Shown piece by piece: positions 46,601 to 60,077 of a DNA stretch of 64,000 bases. The notes beneath the pieces are model-generated. The model did no database searches. It was not told the origin of the DNA and saw nothing but the letters and a program-made list of their open reading frames with translations. Position 1 is the first letter of the stretch, and each line of letters begins with the position of its first letter. The stretch covers positions 2,241,350 through 2,305,349 of the forward strand of contig KB722738.1 in assembly GCA_000349905.1 (NCBI GenBank). Reading direction: 5' to 3'. The stretch is from Volvariella volvacea V23 (taxonomy: Eukaryota; Basidiomycota; Agaricomycetes; Agaricales; Pluteaceae). The position numbers and the translations under genes were made by a program.

Positions 46601-49600
46601 TAGTTCTAGTCCGGCTGACGGAGTTATCGCCTAACCCATACTTGGCTTTCCAGGTGCGGGTAGCCATCCCCGCGAGAGTGGGAGAGGGACCGACCTCGAT
46701 GAACCGTTCGAAGTTATACTCGGCAAAGAGACGGTCTTGGGTCTCGATCCATCGTACAGGTGAAGCAAACTGGTAGGCAAGGAGCTCGACGAGGATGATA
46801 TATGCAAGCTTCTGACGTTGATCTGGCGCTGCCCAATTATCTTGTTCCCATCTCTTGAGGACCTTATCAAGACGAGGCGATAGTGTCTGATCGTAAACAA
46901 TCTGAGAATATTCGCGAGACACCTCAAATGGCCGAGCAATCAAATTGGGGATATATTTGCCAACCAGCAAGCTAGGATCGATATGGGCTGGGTTGATCTT
47001 CTTGGATAGGTCTATATTTTTGTAAGCATCTTGAAACAACGAATAAGGCGTAATCAGATACTTACATGCACGGAAAGGCATCACCCCAGCCCACAGGTAA
47101 CGAGAGTGGAAGGGAACATCAATTCCTGCCAGTGGAATCGTAGCGAAGCCACGCTCAAGTCGGATGTAACCTTCTGCTTCCTGTTGCTCCAACGCTTTGC
47201 CGTAGCATGACTTGATGATTTCAGCCAACATCTCTTTGACACGGTCAACAGTATGGGTCTCGGTAAGCTACAAAGCGACATTAGTCATTGAGTAAGTGCA
47301 AACAACTGAAAGTTACACACCTTGGCAATGTCAATCTTCTGCACCTTCAAGTAGTTGAGAACATTAGTCAACGTCTGCAAAGCAACAAGTTCTCCAGCGC
47401 AAACGTATTGTTGACCCTAGTGGACATTAGCTCTTACTAACTGTTAAAGCAAGGTGGTGCCCATACCTCCACGTTGTAGTTGACAATTTCTAGAAGCAAA
47501 CCATTTAGGTTGGCGATACTATCAACTACTTCCCGTAAGGCAGCTTCACCAAAGGTCGTCGAGACACGACTAGGATTAACAGCACACATTGCATAATTCG
47601 AGCGATTTTGAGCATCGCGTTCGACGGCCCTTTGCATGGTGATACCACGATAGAACACAACATCAACCAGTGCCGAGATTGGGAGAGCATCGGCAATAGA
47701 GGCGAGAGCTGAGTACTCTCCCAGTGAATGGCCAGCAAACGCACATCCCTCAGGCACAAGGCCCTTGTTGCGCATGTCTTCAAAGGCGGCTTTTTCGGTG
47801 ACGACCAGAGCGATCTGGGCGAATTGGGTCGCGAAGAGAAGACCATTTGGGTGGCTGAAGGTGTATTTAGCGGTGCGAATGTCGATATCAGCAAAAAGAG
47901 GGAGCGTCTTGATGTTGCCGTCCTTGTCTGTTGCATCGTAGGTCATGTCCATATACCGCTCGCGAATCGCTTGACCCTTTATACCACCAAAATGAATCGT
48001 CTTCGCCTTTGGGTTGTCCTTCACAATCTCGATGATAGAAAATCCATACACTGCAGTAAGGTGAGCATCGGCTGCCTCCCATACCGCTCGCGCAGCAGGA
48101 GAATTGTTGAAGAGATCCATGCCCATTCCAGGTTCTTGAGAACCCTGACCCGTGAAGACGTAAACGGTGGTTGGCTGTGCCACTTCTGCAGTACCCTCCA
48201 AAACCTTCTCGCCTCGACTATTGAAAGTCTCAACCTTGACGACAAGATTACCGTCGTGCATACCAATGTGACGAATCTTGACTTGGAGCTCGTCTCCAGG
48301 GATGACCATTCCAACAAAAGAAACTTCATATGCGTGGACGCGTTCGGGATGGCCCTTTGCGACGACAGTTTCAATATAACGGCGAGTAGCCGCGCTCGTC
48401 CACATTCCATGAGTAATCGTGGCAGGGAGAGAGGCATAGTCGGAAAAGTAGGGATTGACGTGGATGGGGTTGAAATCGCCAGAGATCTTTGAGTATGATT
48501 CGTTGGTAAGTGGCGCGCTGAAGGTAATATCATTGGAGAGGGTGTATCCTTCGTTCGAAAGAGGAGTGACCGAACCCAAAGCGGTACCATGATGTTGCAA
48601 GTAGGCGAGAACAGGATTGCCATGGACGTCGTTCTGGTTAAACGAAACGGAACCAACTTTGACCAGTTCCTTCAACTGATTACGGATGAAGACGTCGCCG
48701 GTGACAGCCAAATGCTTGTAGCTAGTCTTGTCCTTAAACAAGACGTGTGACTGGATGCGGAAGGTGAGTGAGCTTCCGGCTTGAAGGGGGGACGCGTCGT
48801 TATCCCAACTAAACCACTCCTTGGATTGAAGAACACCAATATCCACATTATTCTCCAGAAAAACAAGGTGGTCGGGTTCCTCAGATATCGCGAATGTGTT
48901 GTCATAGTCCTCGAAGCGACCGCGATAGAGGAAGGCAGATAACACCTCGATGACAGGACTATCATCCCGATAGACGTGTCCCTTGACCTTGACGATCTTG
49001 CCCTCATTGGCGTTGGTGACGGACACAATCTTTGCTTCGGCTCTACAGACATCCCCCGCCCGAAGAGGCTTAGCGTCCCTCAATAAACGGAAGCGATTTG
49101 ATAAGTGAACGAGCTTGAGCAAGTCACCATCAATCGCGGAGGGGAAGATGGACTTTATGATTGCCTAGGTAGAACAAGTAAGAAACCTTGCGCATTCACA
49201 AGAGAACACATTACTTACTTGCCATCCAGTGACGATGGCAAAGTCCATCGGGGCATCAACAATCTCATTCCGAGTACCCCTGAAGCTCTCTCCAGCGTTC
49301 CCAACAACATCGCAGAACCGCTCCACGGCAGCAGCGTCAATCGTGACTTCAGGACCAGTGAAAGTCTCTCGAGGATCAAGGCTAGGCAGCACCGCATCGT
49401 CACCATACCAGAGCTTCCAATAAAACTCCTTGATGCGCGTGTTTCTATCAGCAACAACCTCGTGGATGGGTGCAAAACCCTGCGCAGGCTTGTATATGAA
49501 CTGCAGGTGAAGTGGCACGGCGACGCCACGACAGTCCTCAAAGAGAATCAAATCAATCAGATTGGTGCGCGAGTCAAACGCAATCTCTACAGCCTTGAAA

Positions 49601-52600
49601 TCCGAATCGCGTCCGTGCTCTCCATAAGAACGCGCACCGCCGAAAATGGTGAGACTGATAGGGGTTCCATCTTTTGACGTCACCACCACTTTCTGGCCTG
49701 GCCTTGGAACAAGAACACGACGAAGCGGATTGTCGATGAAGCAAGATCCTTGAACGATTGTTTTGGTTGCGATGAGAGCATATAGCCAGTTGAGACGAGG
49801 ACCAGCGAGAAGTTCGAGCCAAGGTGAGTTTTCAGGAACCGCTTTCCCGAGTTGGTACACTACGGCATCTTCCGTGGCGGTCCGTTGGACGCCGGGGAGG
49901 GTATGAACGCTGGTGGATGGGGAGGCGCTGAGGTAGTCGATGGTCGGGATGCTGGACTCGTTGTCGTTGTAGGAGCGCTCAAGAAGTCGCTGGATCAGCC
50001 CATTTTTGATGCCGTCGAGTAGGTCCTTGATGGGTTCGTCTTTGACCACGGAGGCCCTTGCAGCGACAGGTCCTTGGAGGACGCAAACTCGTTGGGGATC
50101 TTGATCAAAAACAGCGTCGATATCTTCAGCAGCCCAAAGGGAGTCCTATAAATAAGAGTTTGAGCCACCAATTGGGGGAGGAAAATGCGGCAGAACTAAC
50201 CTTCTTAGACCAGACTTCAAACTGAGCATCCAGGACAGGAATGAAAGGAACAGGCTTCTGCCCCGACCTTTGCGCAATTGCCAAAAAATAAGACCTATCT
50301 TCATCCGAAAGCAGCTGCTCCGTGGCAAGAGGATACTTCTTGAAAAACGAGTCGACAAAAGGCAACGGGTCTTCTAGAGAGGTATAAGACTGAAGAGCGG
50401 ATGGTCTTCTTCCAGTGCTCGAATCGGATTCACCCACTCCAGCAAAGCGCTCCTCAATTCGTCTCAGCCAATCTCCAGTCAAATTCCGCAAGGAAACATC
50501 GATCCACCGACTTTGGTGAGCAACATACATCAACCGAATCATCCGCAGAACCGTCTCCTCATAAGTCATATCCCCAAGATCCTCCGCCACACTCCCATCC
50601 TTCTTCCACCCAAACCATGGCTTAGCAAAATCGCGGTTAAGCTTGGATATGACCTCGTCTTTGCGCTCGTTAAGCCACGCCGCGCGTTTCTCTTTCGGGA
50701 GCTTGAACACCGTATCGTCAAACTCCTTCCACAACTTGACTCCTCGTGTAGCAATGTCATGAATGGGCTCCCCTAATTCAGATCGAACAGTGAGCACACC
50801 CCCTGTAGGCTTGTTATAGGTTCCCTCCCATTCACCATCACCAACTCCATGTGCCGCAACAATGAGGTCCTTCACAGAAGAACTAGTATGCGCCTCCTTC
50901 GCCACCATAACCCTACTCGCAAACAAGAACCCATCAAACGGCATATCCTGCACCCCAAACTCGCGCGCCCACTCTCCAGTCAAGTACGGCCACACATCCT
51001 CCGCACTCCCAAACCCAGATCCAGCAACAAGATACACATTCTTCTGCTGCCTAATCGCCCTGTACGTCGCCAGAATCGGCTGGTGAAAGTCCTCAAACGA
51101 GTGATGCCCCCCGGCACGTCCCCCCGTCCACTGCAAGATGATCGGGAAGCACGGGTGTGCTGCTGCGATGTTCACAACCTGGCGAATGGCCTCGGCGGAG
51201 GCGGGCTTGAATGAAACGTGTTTGATGCCAGCATTAAGAAGACCACTGATGATCTCCGAAGCCCTCTCCATGGTCGGAATCCCAGCAGCGACACAGAACC
51301 CCTCGATCGGCTGTCCCTCCTTTCGCAGATCCTGCCACAGCGGGGACTGGAAGCTGAACTGTCGAGGGTTGATGTACAGAGAGTTGAGTGTGAGGCCTAC
51401 GCCGGCGGGGATCTTGCTTTGGATTTCAGCAACCTTGGCACGCAGAGCGGCAGCATTGTAGTGGCCACCACCAGCCAACTCGACGTGGTAGCCGGCATTC
51501 AAGATGGCTGAAACGAAGCCTGCCTTTACCGTAGTTGGGGTCATACCAGCGACCATGATAGGTGGCTTCCCCAACAGGCGGGAGAAACGTGTGTCGAGGT
51601 GAATCGTGCCATCACTATAATGCAGTTAGAATAGACATTTTAATCGTTTTGTAACCTGAAAGGCGTACCTCGTACGAATCAACTTTGGAGCAAACTCTTC
51701 ACTCCACCGTTTCTCGTAGCGAATAGAAAGGGGACTATAAAGCTCTGCATCTCCTTTGCCTCTATCACCGACCACGATAACACGGACGCCACGACCTTCA
51801 AGATTCCGAGCAGTGAGGGGCCCAATGCCGCTCAGTCCACCAGGCCCAAAGTCAATAGCATGCGTGGCACTATCCGGAAAATCGGTCGCCTTCCCCCAAC
51901 GAACCGGAGAGGTAAATACTTGTTCACAGATCGAACGAGTGACTGAAGTTGTAAGGTTTCGCATGTCCGAACCTATTCAATTGGTCGTTCAGTCAGCAAT
52001 CAAATGAGTTGGGCAACTACATGCTTACCATCCTCAGTATTGTAAACGGGTATCTTTAAATCATCAACATCCCAAAGCTCTTCGCCTTTGAGATCTTCTT
52101 CAGCGAGCTTCTCCGCAACACCCTTCAGATATGGAGTATGATAAGGCACTCCAATAGCCAGGAAACGCATCGAGAAAACAGGCTTGCGTTGCGAAAACGG
52201 AAACTTGCTCTGATCCTGACCACTAGGAGCCTTGATCTTCCTCAACGAAGTAACGAGGCCATAAAGAGATCGAGAGGGTCCAGCGACGACAAAGGCACTG
52301 TATCCATTGTACAACGAGACGTACAACTGAGAATTAGCCGGAAGATGGGCGTTTGCTGCGGTAATATAAGGCTCAAGCTTCTGAATCGGAAGACCAGTAA
52401 CAGCGAGCATAGGCGTAGGGACACCCTCTCCTCCATCCATCGCATCCTGGACAACACCAGGCTCGACGTCCACAACGGGGAAAGCCTGCTGACACCGGAG
52501 ACCAGCATAGAACCACCACCTCAACGCCTTCTGCGTGTTCTCGGCAAAGTCTTCAAACGTCTCCGAGGCTGAGATGGCGACGGCTGAAACGATACCTTGG

Positions 52601-53525
52601 GAATGCCCCGTTGCACCGCTGAGACGGGATCGTAGCTGGCCAGGAGTTAGACCGGAGACCCGGCAGGCGATGAGATACTGCAGTAGCTGGGTGAGGCCGA
52701 TTAACGGGCAGGAGATGGGTACAGATGCAAGATATGAAGTAGGTGGGACAGGCCGTTCGCCGGAGAGCCAGGAAAGGACGTCGAACCCCTGCGTATAGAA
52801 CCCGGAATCCTGGTTCTGGGCGGCGAGCGGAATTAGCACATCGTTTGAGATGGTTCGCAGGAACGGCGTGACGAAGGGCTTGTAGATGTCAAAGAGGGAT
52901 TGAAGCTCGTCAAAGTAGACCTCATTGACTCCTTGACCGCCGAACAGTGCAAAGATGGACCCTGCTTTCTCGGCGGACTCGGAGGCGGAGACAAAGAGCG
53001 CTGGCTCGGGGGTCTTGGGAATGTCGCCAACGTTTAGCGCCTTGAGTGTAGCAAGCGCCTGGAAGTAGGCGGCCAAGATAGACGCCCGGGTTTCCTTGCC
53101 ATACCCGGAGACTAGAGCATGAATGTCTTTGGCAGGGAGGAACGAAGACGAGAAATGCTTGAATACATCAAGCAGCACTGAAGTACGACCCGCTACAGAT
53201 TGAGGTTCCTCAAAAACCGACGCAGCGACTTTGGCAAGGAATTGCGCTTCGAGCTCGATTGCAGCTTCATGCTGTCTCTCTGGAGTGGTGGCCTCATGGG
53301 AAGCTTGAAGTGATTGTTCGTGGATGAATTCATCGCGAAGGACTTGGGCAGCGATCCATGAATCGGTGTTTGCCGAGACGGGAATAGAAATCTGAAGCTG
53401 GTGAGTGGGCTGGCGCTTGCATCGCGCGATGCGATTTCACGACGAACCTTGACACCTCCTCCAGTAATATTCAGGGGACGAGTTGTAGCGTAACGTAGGT
53501 CGGTGTGGGTCTTCTCGGTAGACAT
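40665..53525 (-). CDS. fas: Fatty acid synthase, single-chain fused beta-alpha polypeptide
   Basis: Type I fungal synthase making palmitoyl/stearoyl-CoA in the cytosol. All domains occur in one gene of about 20 introns and roughly 3900 residues. [16 protein letters not shown] (52594-52608 for GHSQG). [82 protein letters not shown] and [30 protein letters not shown], the phosphopantetheine Ser near 46308. [22 protein letters not shown] and [59 protein letters not shown] and [16 protein letters not shown]. The chain ends [16 protein letters not shown] with TAG at 40665-40667. Yeast splits beta and alpha before [14 protein letters not shown]; here that point lies inside one exon near 46830. The start [19 protein letters not shown] is at 53525; an in-frame ATG lies at 53540. 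No lesion was seen. Confidence 0.96.
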
Positions 53526-53610
53526 ATTAATCAAGGGCATGACCTCGGAGAGGGGAATTAACTGAGTGTAGCAAAGGAGCACAACAAATCCCACCCACAA
53601 TCGACAAGAA

Positions 53611-53617
53611 TTATATA
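53611..53617 (-). promoter_or_regulatory. TATA box of the fatty acid synthase gene
   Basis: TATATAA on the minus strand about 86 bp before the ATG at 53525. Confidence 0.55.
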
Positions 53618-56342
53618 CAACCTCTCTCCCCAAATCACGCCCTCCCCAACAAATTCTCTCCATAGGCAGGAGGAGCCAGAGGGTTGATGCAGCCTCTCAG
53701 AGCCGGTATACGCTCCGAATATGGCAATGCTAGAAATTTGGGATCAGCAGGGGCTCGGTGAGTTGTCCTCGGTCGGTGACTAATTACGCCGAGTCGGCAT
53801 CATCCCCAACAGACTCGTGTGGTTTCCCCACTTTGCTACATAAGAGGGCTGCACACCCATAGGCAAGGCAGGCAGGCTCGGGTGTGTGGTGCCGTCACCC
53901 TAACCACCCGTGCAAGCGCCCAAATTTACTGACTGAAAGGAAATTGGGAGCATCGTATCATCCGAGTCGGTGATGCTTCGATGTTGCGAGGCGCAGATTC
54001 TTTAAATTTCGTTGATCGTAAGATAAATATATGCCATTAGGTGTGGTACCTTTGCTCCACCCCGCCGCAGAGATGCCAACTCCTCGATGCGTAAATATAC
54101 CCTGTCCTCCACCCCTCTAAAGAGGCCGGAGTACTGTCAACATTCTGAAAGACGCCTGAATGTACCCTCCAATGGATTTCCGGGTACCTCGAGAATGACC
54201 TAGAGTCAACGCTTGATATATAGGCATCAACGACACAGAATCTTCTGGTGACAAGTGCGTGAATATTGCGACAACTAGCCCATTGGCACACTCTTGGAGA
54301 GTCCTCTGTCAGGGACACCTAACATACGTAGTCGCCAATTCAACAAAACCCAAACCCATCCCCAACCCTAAAGTCACGTACTGTACGCCAGTAAGCCGGA
54401 AACGTGATCTCCCCCAAACCACCAGAAATGACTACCCTTACACACTCACCAGCATCAGCGCGACCGCGTTGTTAGGCCCAAACAATATGGATTGGTGCCA
54501 GTGTGGCGATGATTTGTGAGTTCCCCAAAATATGACGTGTTCCCCAATCAAGTCGCGATGGGGAGACCGCGCGCCCCTCGCGCTGACAGTGATAAGTGAT
54601 ATGGCTGGTGCATCGCAACATTAGGTACTGATTCCGTGGGAGGTACAGTACTGCGGTTGCGTGAACGTGCATGGACACTAGGAACTCTAGCTAACGTTAT
54701 TGAGTGAGTGCCCACTGAGAACACCGCATGGTTGCAGCCAACGGATAACGATGCCTCAACTGAAACTTCCTCGCTGACGCCGTCATCCGCTAGCATGCAC
54801 CAAGTACAAAAAGAACAAAGCAGCATCGCGTCGAGGAACTCGGGCTATATACAGTATAAGCATGTGATCATATAATTATGGTCAACCATTTAGTAGCCGG
54901 GACCACGCCTGCTACTGGCACCTCTTTGGCAAGCTATAAGGTTTGCACCCGCAATGAAATGCCCTCGACATCTTTCACATCTGCGCTGCGGAGTTCGCAG
55001 CGCGAGATGTGCGTCAATCACACAAACGTCGTCACAGGGTCTGCCGTGGGTTTCTCCTTTCTTTCTTTCAAGTCCGCAGTGTTCCCACTGGCAAGTGTAC
55101 GAACAGTGTAATCACGGTTCAACGGCCACCCGCAATGATTTCATCCTTGACTTCACAACGACGATCAACTTCCCTCGACTGATTGGATTCGGGCGGGTCA
55201 CAAGAACGATAAATAAGAGGGTGCAAACTTACTCGTCGGAGCTTGGCGACAGTGGACGAACCATGGGTCTTCGCAGAGGCCGAGAATCCAGGGCCTTCAG
55301 GTTCTTTGTGTATTCTTTGTTGATTCTTTGACCAAATGCTTTCCACACTTCTCTTTATTGGTCACATGAACTACGCCTTGCCCATCGTGCTTCTGGATAC
55401 GACTGGGACCAGGGCCGTTGGACGCCACAAGACCTGATACTCATGATCCTGACCCAACCCCCAGATAGCCGCAGTAGATGAAGGAGCATTGCCGCAGATG
55501 GACGGTCTGGCGTGCCATCTGGTTATGTGTATAATCCAATAAGAGCAAAACGAGGTGAAATGCCGCGCCTCGTTGGATGTGAAATTGGACCGGAAATTAG
55601 AGATGGAGCCAAAAGGGACGTGCTTATCTATCTGAACAGATAACCCGAGGGTGATGACGAGTGATTGCGATGTTATCGAGGATGTGTGTCCTACAAAGTC
55701 GGCATGTGTTTGCGATTTGTCCACCCCGGCCCTGAATGCGGTAAAGAACGGAAATATTCGCTGGTTTAATGCGGACGTGCGTCTGGTCTCGAGGACAAGT
55801 CTGGAATGGAGGAGCTGTAGAGGAAGAGCACGAGAACAAGAGCTGTAAACGTCTCATGGGGAAGCATCAGCCTGGTGAAGACACCGGATCCGCTAAAGGA
55901 CAAGGATCGCGTCGCGCTTGTGTGGAGAGCCCGAACCCTGAAATTGGTACGAGTTGGAACAGGTAAGAAAGCTGGGGCAAGGCAGCCTCATGGTCAGCCT
56001 TGTGTCTGCGTCAGTCCTTTGGGGCTCCTCAGACTGTTCTGCCGATTCTGATTGCGGAATTACTGGCACTTTGAGCTGACAGGCTTCGGTCCTAACCAGC
56101 ATCAGGACCCGGAAGGGACAAGCGTCTTCAGCCATATAATACGTGAGCCCATGCCCGGCTTCAATTCCTTTCGCCTATTACCCACCCCACGCCACCGTCG
56201 TCTCTGTCTTTGACGCTTCTAGTGGAGGCACAGGCATCCCCTGCTGGCCTCTTTGTTACGACCTGTTACGACCCAAGGCTCTCATCCCAAAGCCAACGAC
56301 GATCTCCACGACCTATTGACGAGGAAACACTTTGCCACCGAA
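53618..56342. other. Long divergent intergenic region upstream of FAS
   Basis: 2.7 kb between the FAS start (-) and the 1125-residue gene (+). Only short chance frames are present. A strong hairpin of two paired arms lies at 54976-55011. A minus frame at 55371-55724 opens with GTG and has no ATG near its start. Confidence 0.5.
54976..55011. repeat. 36-nt near-perfect hairpin (15-bp stem)
   Basis: The inner arms GCGCTGCG and CGCAGCGC pair perfectly around a 5-nt loop. The outer arms CACATCT and AGATGTG continue the stem after one bulged G. It stands in the FAS upstream region. Confidence 0.9.
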
Positions 56343-59300
56343 ATGTTTGTCAGCTCTGCATTACACAGCTCTAACGCCAACACTGTCACGACAGCTCCCC
56401 ATGGTGCCCTGTCGCCCGCGCGGATTCTGAGGAGGGAGTGGAGGCGGAACAAGCCAGTGTGTGCCCGTCGCCGTGTATCCGCGTGTAGCAACTCTTTCTC
56501 ACGCCTGCTAACTGCACACAGCACCTCCCCAAATCGACCTCGCTCCCCGAACTCCAGCTTGCCCCAGCGGATCGACCGCTGTTTACGTGCCAGCAGTGCG
56601 GCTTTTCCAATGCGTATATACCGCTCTGTCTCTGGTGCTCCTGGTCCTCAAAGCCTGCGCAAGAGGCCTTTGAATCGTCCGCGCCTCGTGCTCGCAGAGC
56701 CAGCGCACCGTCCAAGTTTGTTGGGCCACTGGCACCGAACAACGCCAACTCTGCCCCTTTCAATTTATCAAACCCGCATGCCGTCATCGCGACGCCGCAG
56801 TTGCCCGTGCTGACTCCCAAGACAGCCCCCCCAAACACGTTGCGATCCAAGCTGACCGCGGCGTTTGGAAAGAGAGTCAGTGCAGCTTCCCAGGCCGACG
56901 TTCCATCTCCCTCAACACACAAACGCAACTTCTTGTCCTCGCGTCCACGAATCCAGACCCGCCGCCGTGCTGCCACGGTGCCGAGTCCCTCCAGGCCCAG
57001 GCAAACCGACATATTTCCGCATTTGGATCCCGGTCGGGAAAACGATATAAAGGGCGTGACTCGAGCGGATCCACTCGACATTGAGGTTACATATGAAACC
57101 GTTGTTGGGGAATTCGTCGTCCTCGACAAGGGAGTTGCTACAGCAACATCTCCCCAACCGTCGGTATGTGCAACTTCCTCCTTTTTTTTCGCGGACTCGG
57201 GTTGATCCATATGTTATATATCATGCGCATCGTCCCGCCTCGTACCACTTCACACACATCACTTACCGCCGCGTAATATCATTTCGTTTCACGGGACCTG
57301 TTTTCGTCCCTCTTCTGCTTACTTTGCAGACACCCGGATCCTCCCCCTTTGGCTTTCGCACTGCAAAGCGGGTAGAGGGCACCTGGTGCAACCTCATCTC
57401 AAAGACAAGCTTCAGCCCGTCACGATTACGCGTTCGCCGAGCGACAACGAGCGGTCACGGTGGTGTGGGACAAGATCGGTCATCCACTGAACGAAGTTCG
57501 TCTGACCATTCTTTTCCTTGTTCCTCTTCCTCCCTTTGCTCAACGCTTGTGCTTGCAGTTACGGTTGCAACGAATTTTGCTACGACACCGCTAGGCGTTG
57601 CTCGCCTAGGTCAAGATACCCAATCGCCTAGAACTGCTCAACCTCCTCCTGCTCCCGTTGCCGCCACTGCCACCACCACCGCCACTGCCATAGAATCAGG
57701 TGTCAACGCCATGACGAACCCTGTGACGAACCACTCACGCACCCTTTCATCCCCTGCCGCGGTCACCGTCGCGGCTGACAACGACAACGACAACGCCCTC
57801 GATCGACGCGACGTCCACGTTCGGCTCGCGTACAGGGATGAAGTCGATCTCACGCGTTCCTCTGATGACATCACGACCCCCATCACTACTCGCCCCACAC
57901 CCAACCTATTCCCCACAACGCCAACGAAACCGCCCTCAAACGCCATCAACGACACGCCTACCCCTACTCCCACCCCTACGAAAGGTCTCCGGAGAAGGAA
58001 ACACACCGCGTTCTTGCACTCGTCCTCGCCAGCCGCGACTCCGGTTGCGTTTGTTGCCAACAACACCGCTCCCTCGAACGCCCTTGGCGATGTCAATTGG
58101 TCAACCCCACAGACGCCCACCAAAACCCGAGTCAGCACCCCAACCGCGTCCGCGTCCCCCACGGTGACTCCAAAAGCTGTGCCCATCCCCAAAGCACTCC
58201 CGCCACCCCGTCCCAGCTCCCAACCCCAGCCCGGCACCATCACCATCACCAGCACCAGCACCGGCACCGGCACTGCTACTTCGACTGCAACTGGCAAGCA
58301 AAACTACGCCCCTCACTACCTCCCCCTGGCGTTCCCCAACGCCTCGACCGACTCGGAGCTCACGGACATGATCACCCACCCGCCGCGCTCGCAGCTGCTC
58401 ACCCCCGCTCCGCCTCGGGCTCAGAGAGCCGTGTCGTACTCTCCCAGCACTGCGCCTCCCCACATCCCGCGGGAGGCTTCGCCGTCGCCCACGCCCAGCT
58501 CGGTCAGGCTCGGCCACCCAAGTCGTCCGCTGTATACTGCTATAAGGAAGAACATGTCCCGGCCGAGCTCGCCTGCTCCTTTTAGTGTGTCTCTCTCAAT
58601 CCCACCAGGGCCAGCAGCCCGCAATGAAGCAGTTTGCCACAGCCCATACGACCCAGTCTTCAACCGGCAGCTTACAGCCGCCGCCACGGCGAACATGAAC
58701 GTGAACGTGAACGCTGCGGCGATCTCGGCTCAATCTCTCGCTCCGACGCTTACGTCGCCCGCGTCGTCGAGGCCGACGTCGAATATGACGATGCAGAGCT
58801 ATGCAAGCACCCCAAGCAGCCGGTTTTCGAACTCGAACTCGAATGCTCCTTGTGCCGCTCGGCCGCTCAGTCCTGGCCTCCTCGGTTCTTTGCCCTCTCC
58901 CGCCCACGCCAATGTGAAATTGACGCCGACGCTGCTAGATGACATCTTTTCGCTGAACGACGATGTGGAGGATAGCACGACGTTGGGTGAAGATCCGAGT
59001 GTTGAGACTGATACGGATGATGAGAGAGATGAGGCGCAGCTTGAGGATTTGCACCGGACGCTCCAGTCTGGTATTCTGAAGGACTCGAACCACAGCCATC
59101 TCCAGTATCAACGCCAGCAACAGGCTTTGAATGCGAACGTGAATGCAAGCGCGGCTGTTCGGCCTGATCGGAGGGTTCGTGGGGTTTCGATGACGACGAC
59201 GAGCTCTACTGCTGCGCCGAATCTGTTCGCGTCTGGCAAGGCCAAGGTGATCAAGAAGATGAAGAGCGTGATTGAGAAGGGCGATGTGAGTGGTGTACTG

Positions 59301-60077
59301 AGTTCCTCGTCCGAGTGGGAGGAGCAGAAGAACAGACTGAGAAGGAAGAGTCGGGCGTTGTTTAGGGATAACGCTAATGCCAATGCTGGTGATGCCATAA
59401 CGGCGACGACGAAGAAGACGATCAAGGTGGAAGAGAGTAGGAAGAAGGAGAAGAAGGAGAACGCGTACTTTCCGAGTGGCGACAAGCAGCAGCTGTTGCG
59501 GACCCGCAAGTCGAAGGAACTAAACGCCGGAGCAGCTCCTCCTCCGAAACAGACCGCTTCGAGGTCGTTCTCGTTGAGCATGGCTCCTCCGTTCAGGAGG
59601 CTGAATGGCACAGGATCGCTTCGTCTGCCCAGCCCTAGCCCGCGCCAGTTCCAGTTCCAGCACGATGTCGCTCAGGCTGAGTATGGAGGGGATAGGTTTG
59701 GGAGTATAGGGCGCGGCTGCTCGGTTAGTGGCGAGACGGAGTTGAGGATTGCACTAGCCAGACAGGCGGGCGAAGAATCGGAAGCCACCGACCGCGATCG
59801 CGAGGAGACGTCTGTCTTTGGTATGCGACTTCCTGAACGACCTCAATCGAGTTTGGCGAACCACTATAGGAGCGGAAGTGGTGGAAGTGAGGGCGACGAC
59901 AGGCTGAGGTTTATGAACTTGAGACGAGATTGGGACCACAGCGGACTCGATACCGACGATGGAGGGAATTCGTCATCGGATCTGGGTATGGGCAAGGGCG
60001 GGGGCTTGAAGCCGGTTGTGGGGAGAGTGAAGAGGTTCAAGAGGGGATTGAGAGAGCTGGTTTCGAGGAGAATGTAA
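56343..60077 (+). CDS. 1125-residue protein with a CxxC/CxxC motif and a long low-complexity body, function unknown
   Basis: Four exons keep frame: 56343-56456, 56522-57163, 57376-57478 and 57559-60077, in all 3378 nt. Exon 1 is MFVSSALHSSNANTVTTAPH. Exon 2 opens with LPKSTSLPELQLAPADRPLF, then TCQQCGF and LCLWCSW, two CxxC pairs 11 residues apart that look like a small zinc ribbon. A hydrophilic part follows, ending in an ordered stretch (TYETVVGEFVVLDKG). Exon 3 encodes DYAFAERQRAVTVVWDKI. Exon 4 is Ser/Thr/Pro/Ala-rich with short repeats such as TPTPTPTP and TSTSTGTGTATSTATG, then acidic and Lys-rich blocks, and it ends in a basic tail (RVKRFKRGLRELVSRRM). I chose the exon 3 frame because of its even, folded composition. 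I recognise no family. An open frame that reads through the 57164-57375 intron is also possible and would change residues there. Confidence 0.7.

Noticed and set aside
55371..55724. 117-codon minus-strand frame in the FAS upstream region
   Set aside because: Opens with GTG and matches nothing known. Some parts look coding, but no model could be built.
57081..57375. Continuous frame leading into exon 4 of the 1125-residue gene
   Set aside because: It runs through a stretch with a good GTATGT donor and a pyrimidine-rich acceptor region, and its protein looks non-coding. A spliced model joins well-composed exons instead.
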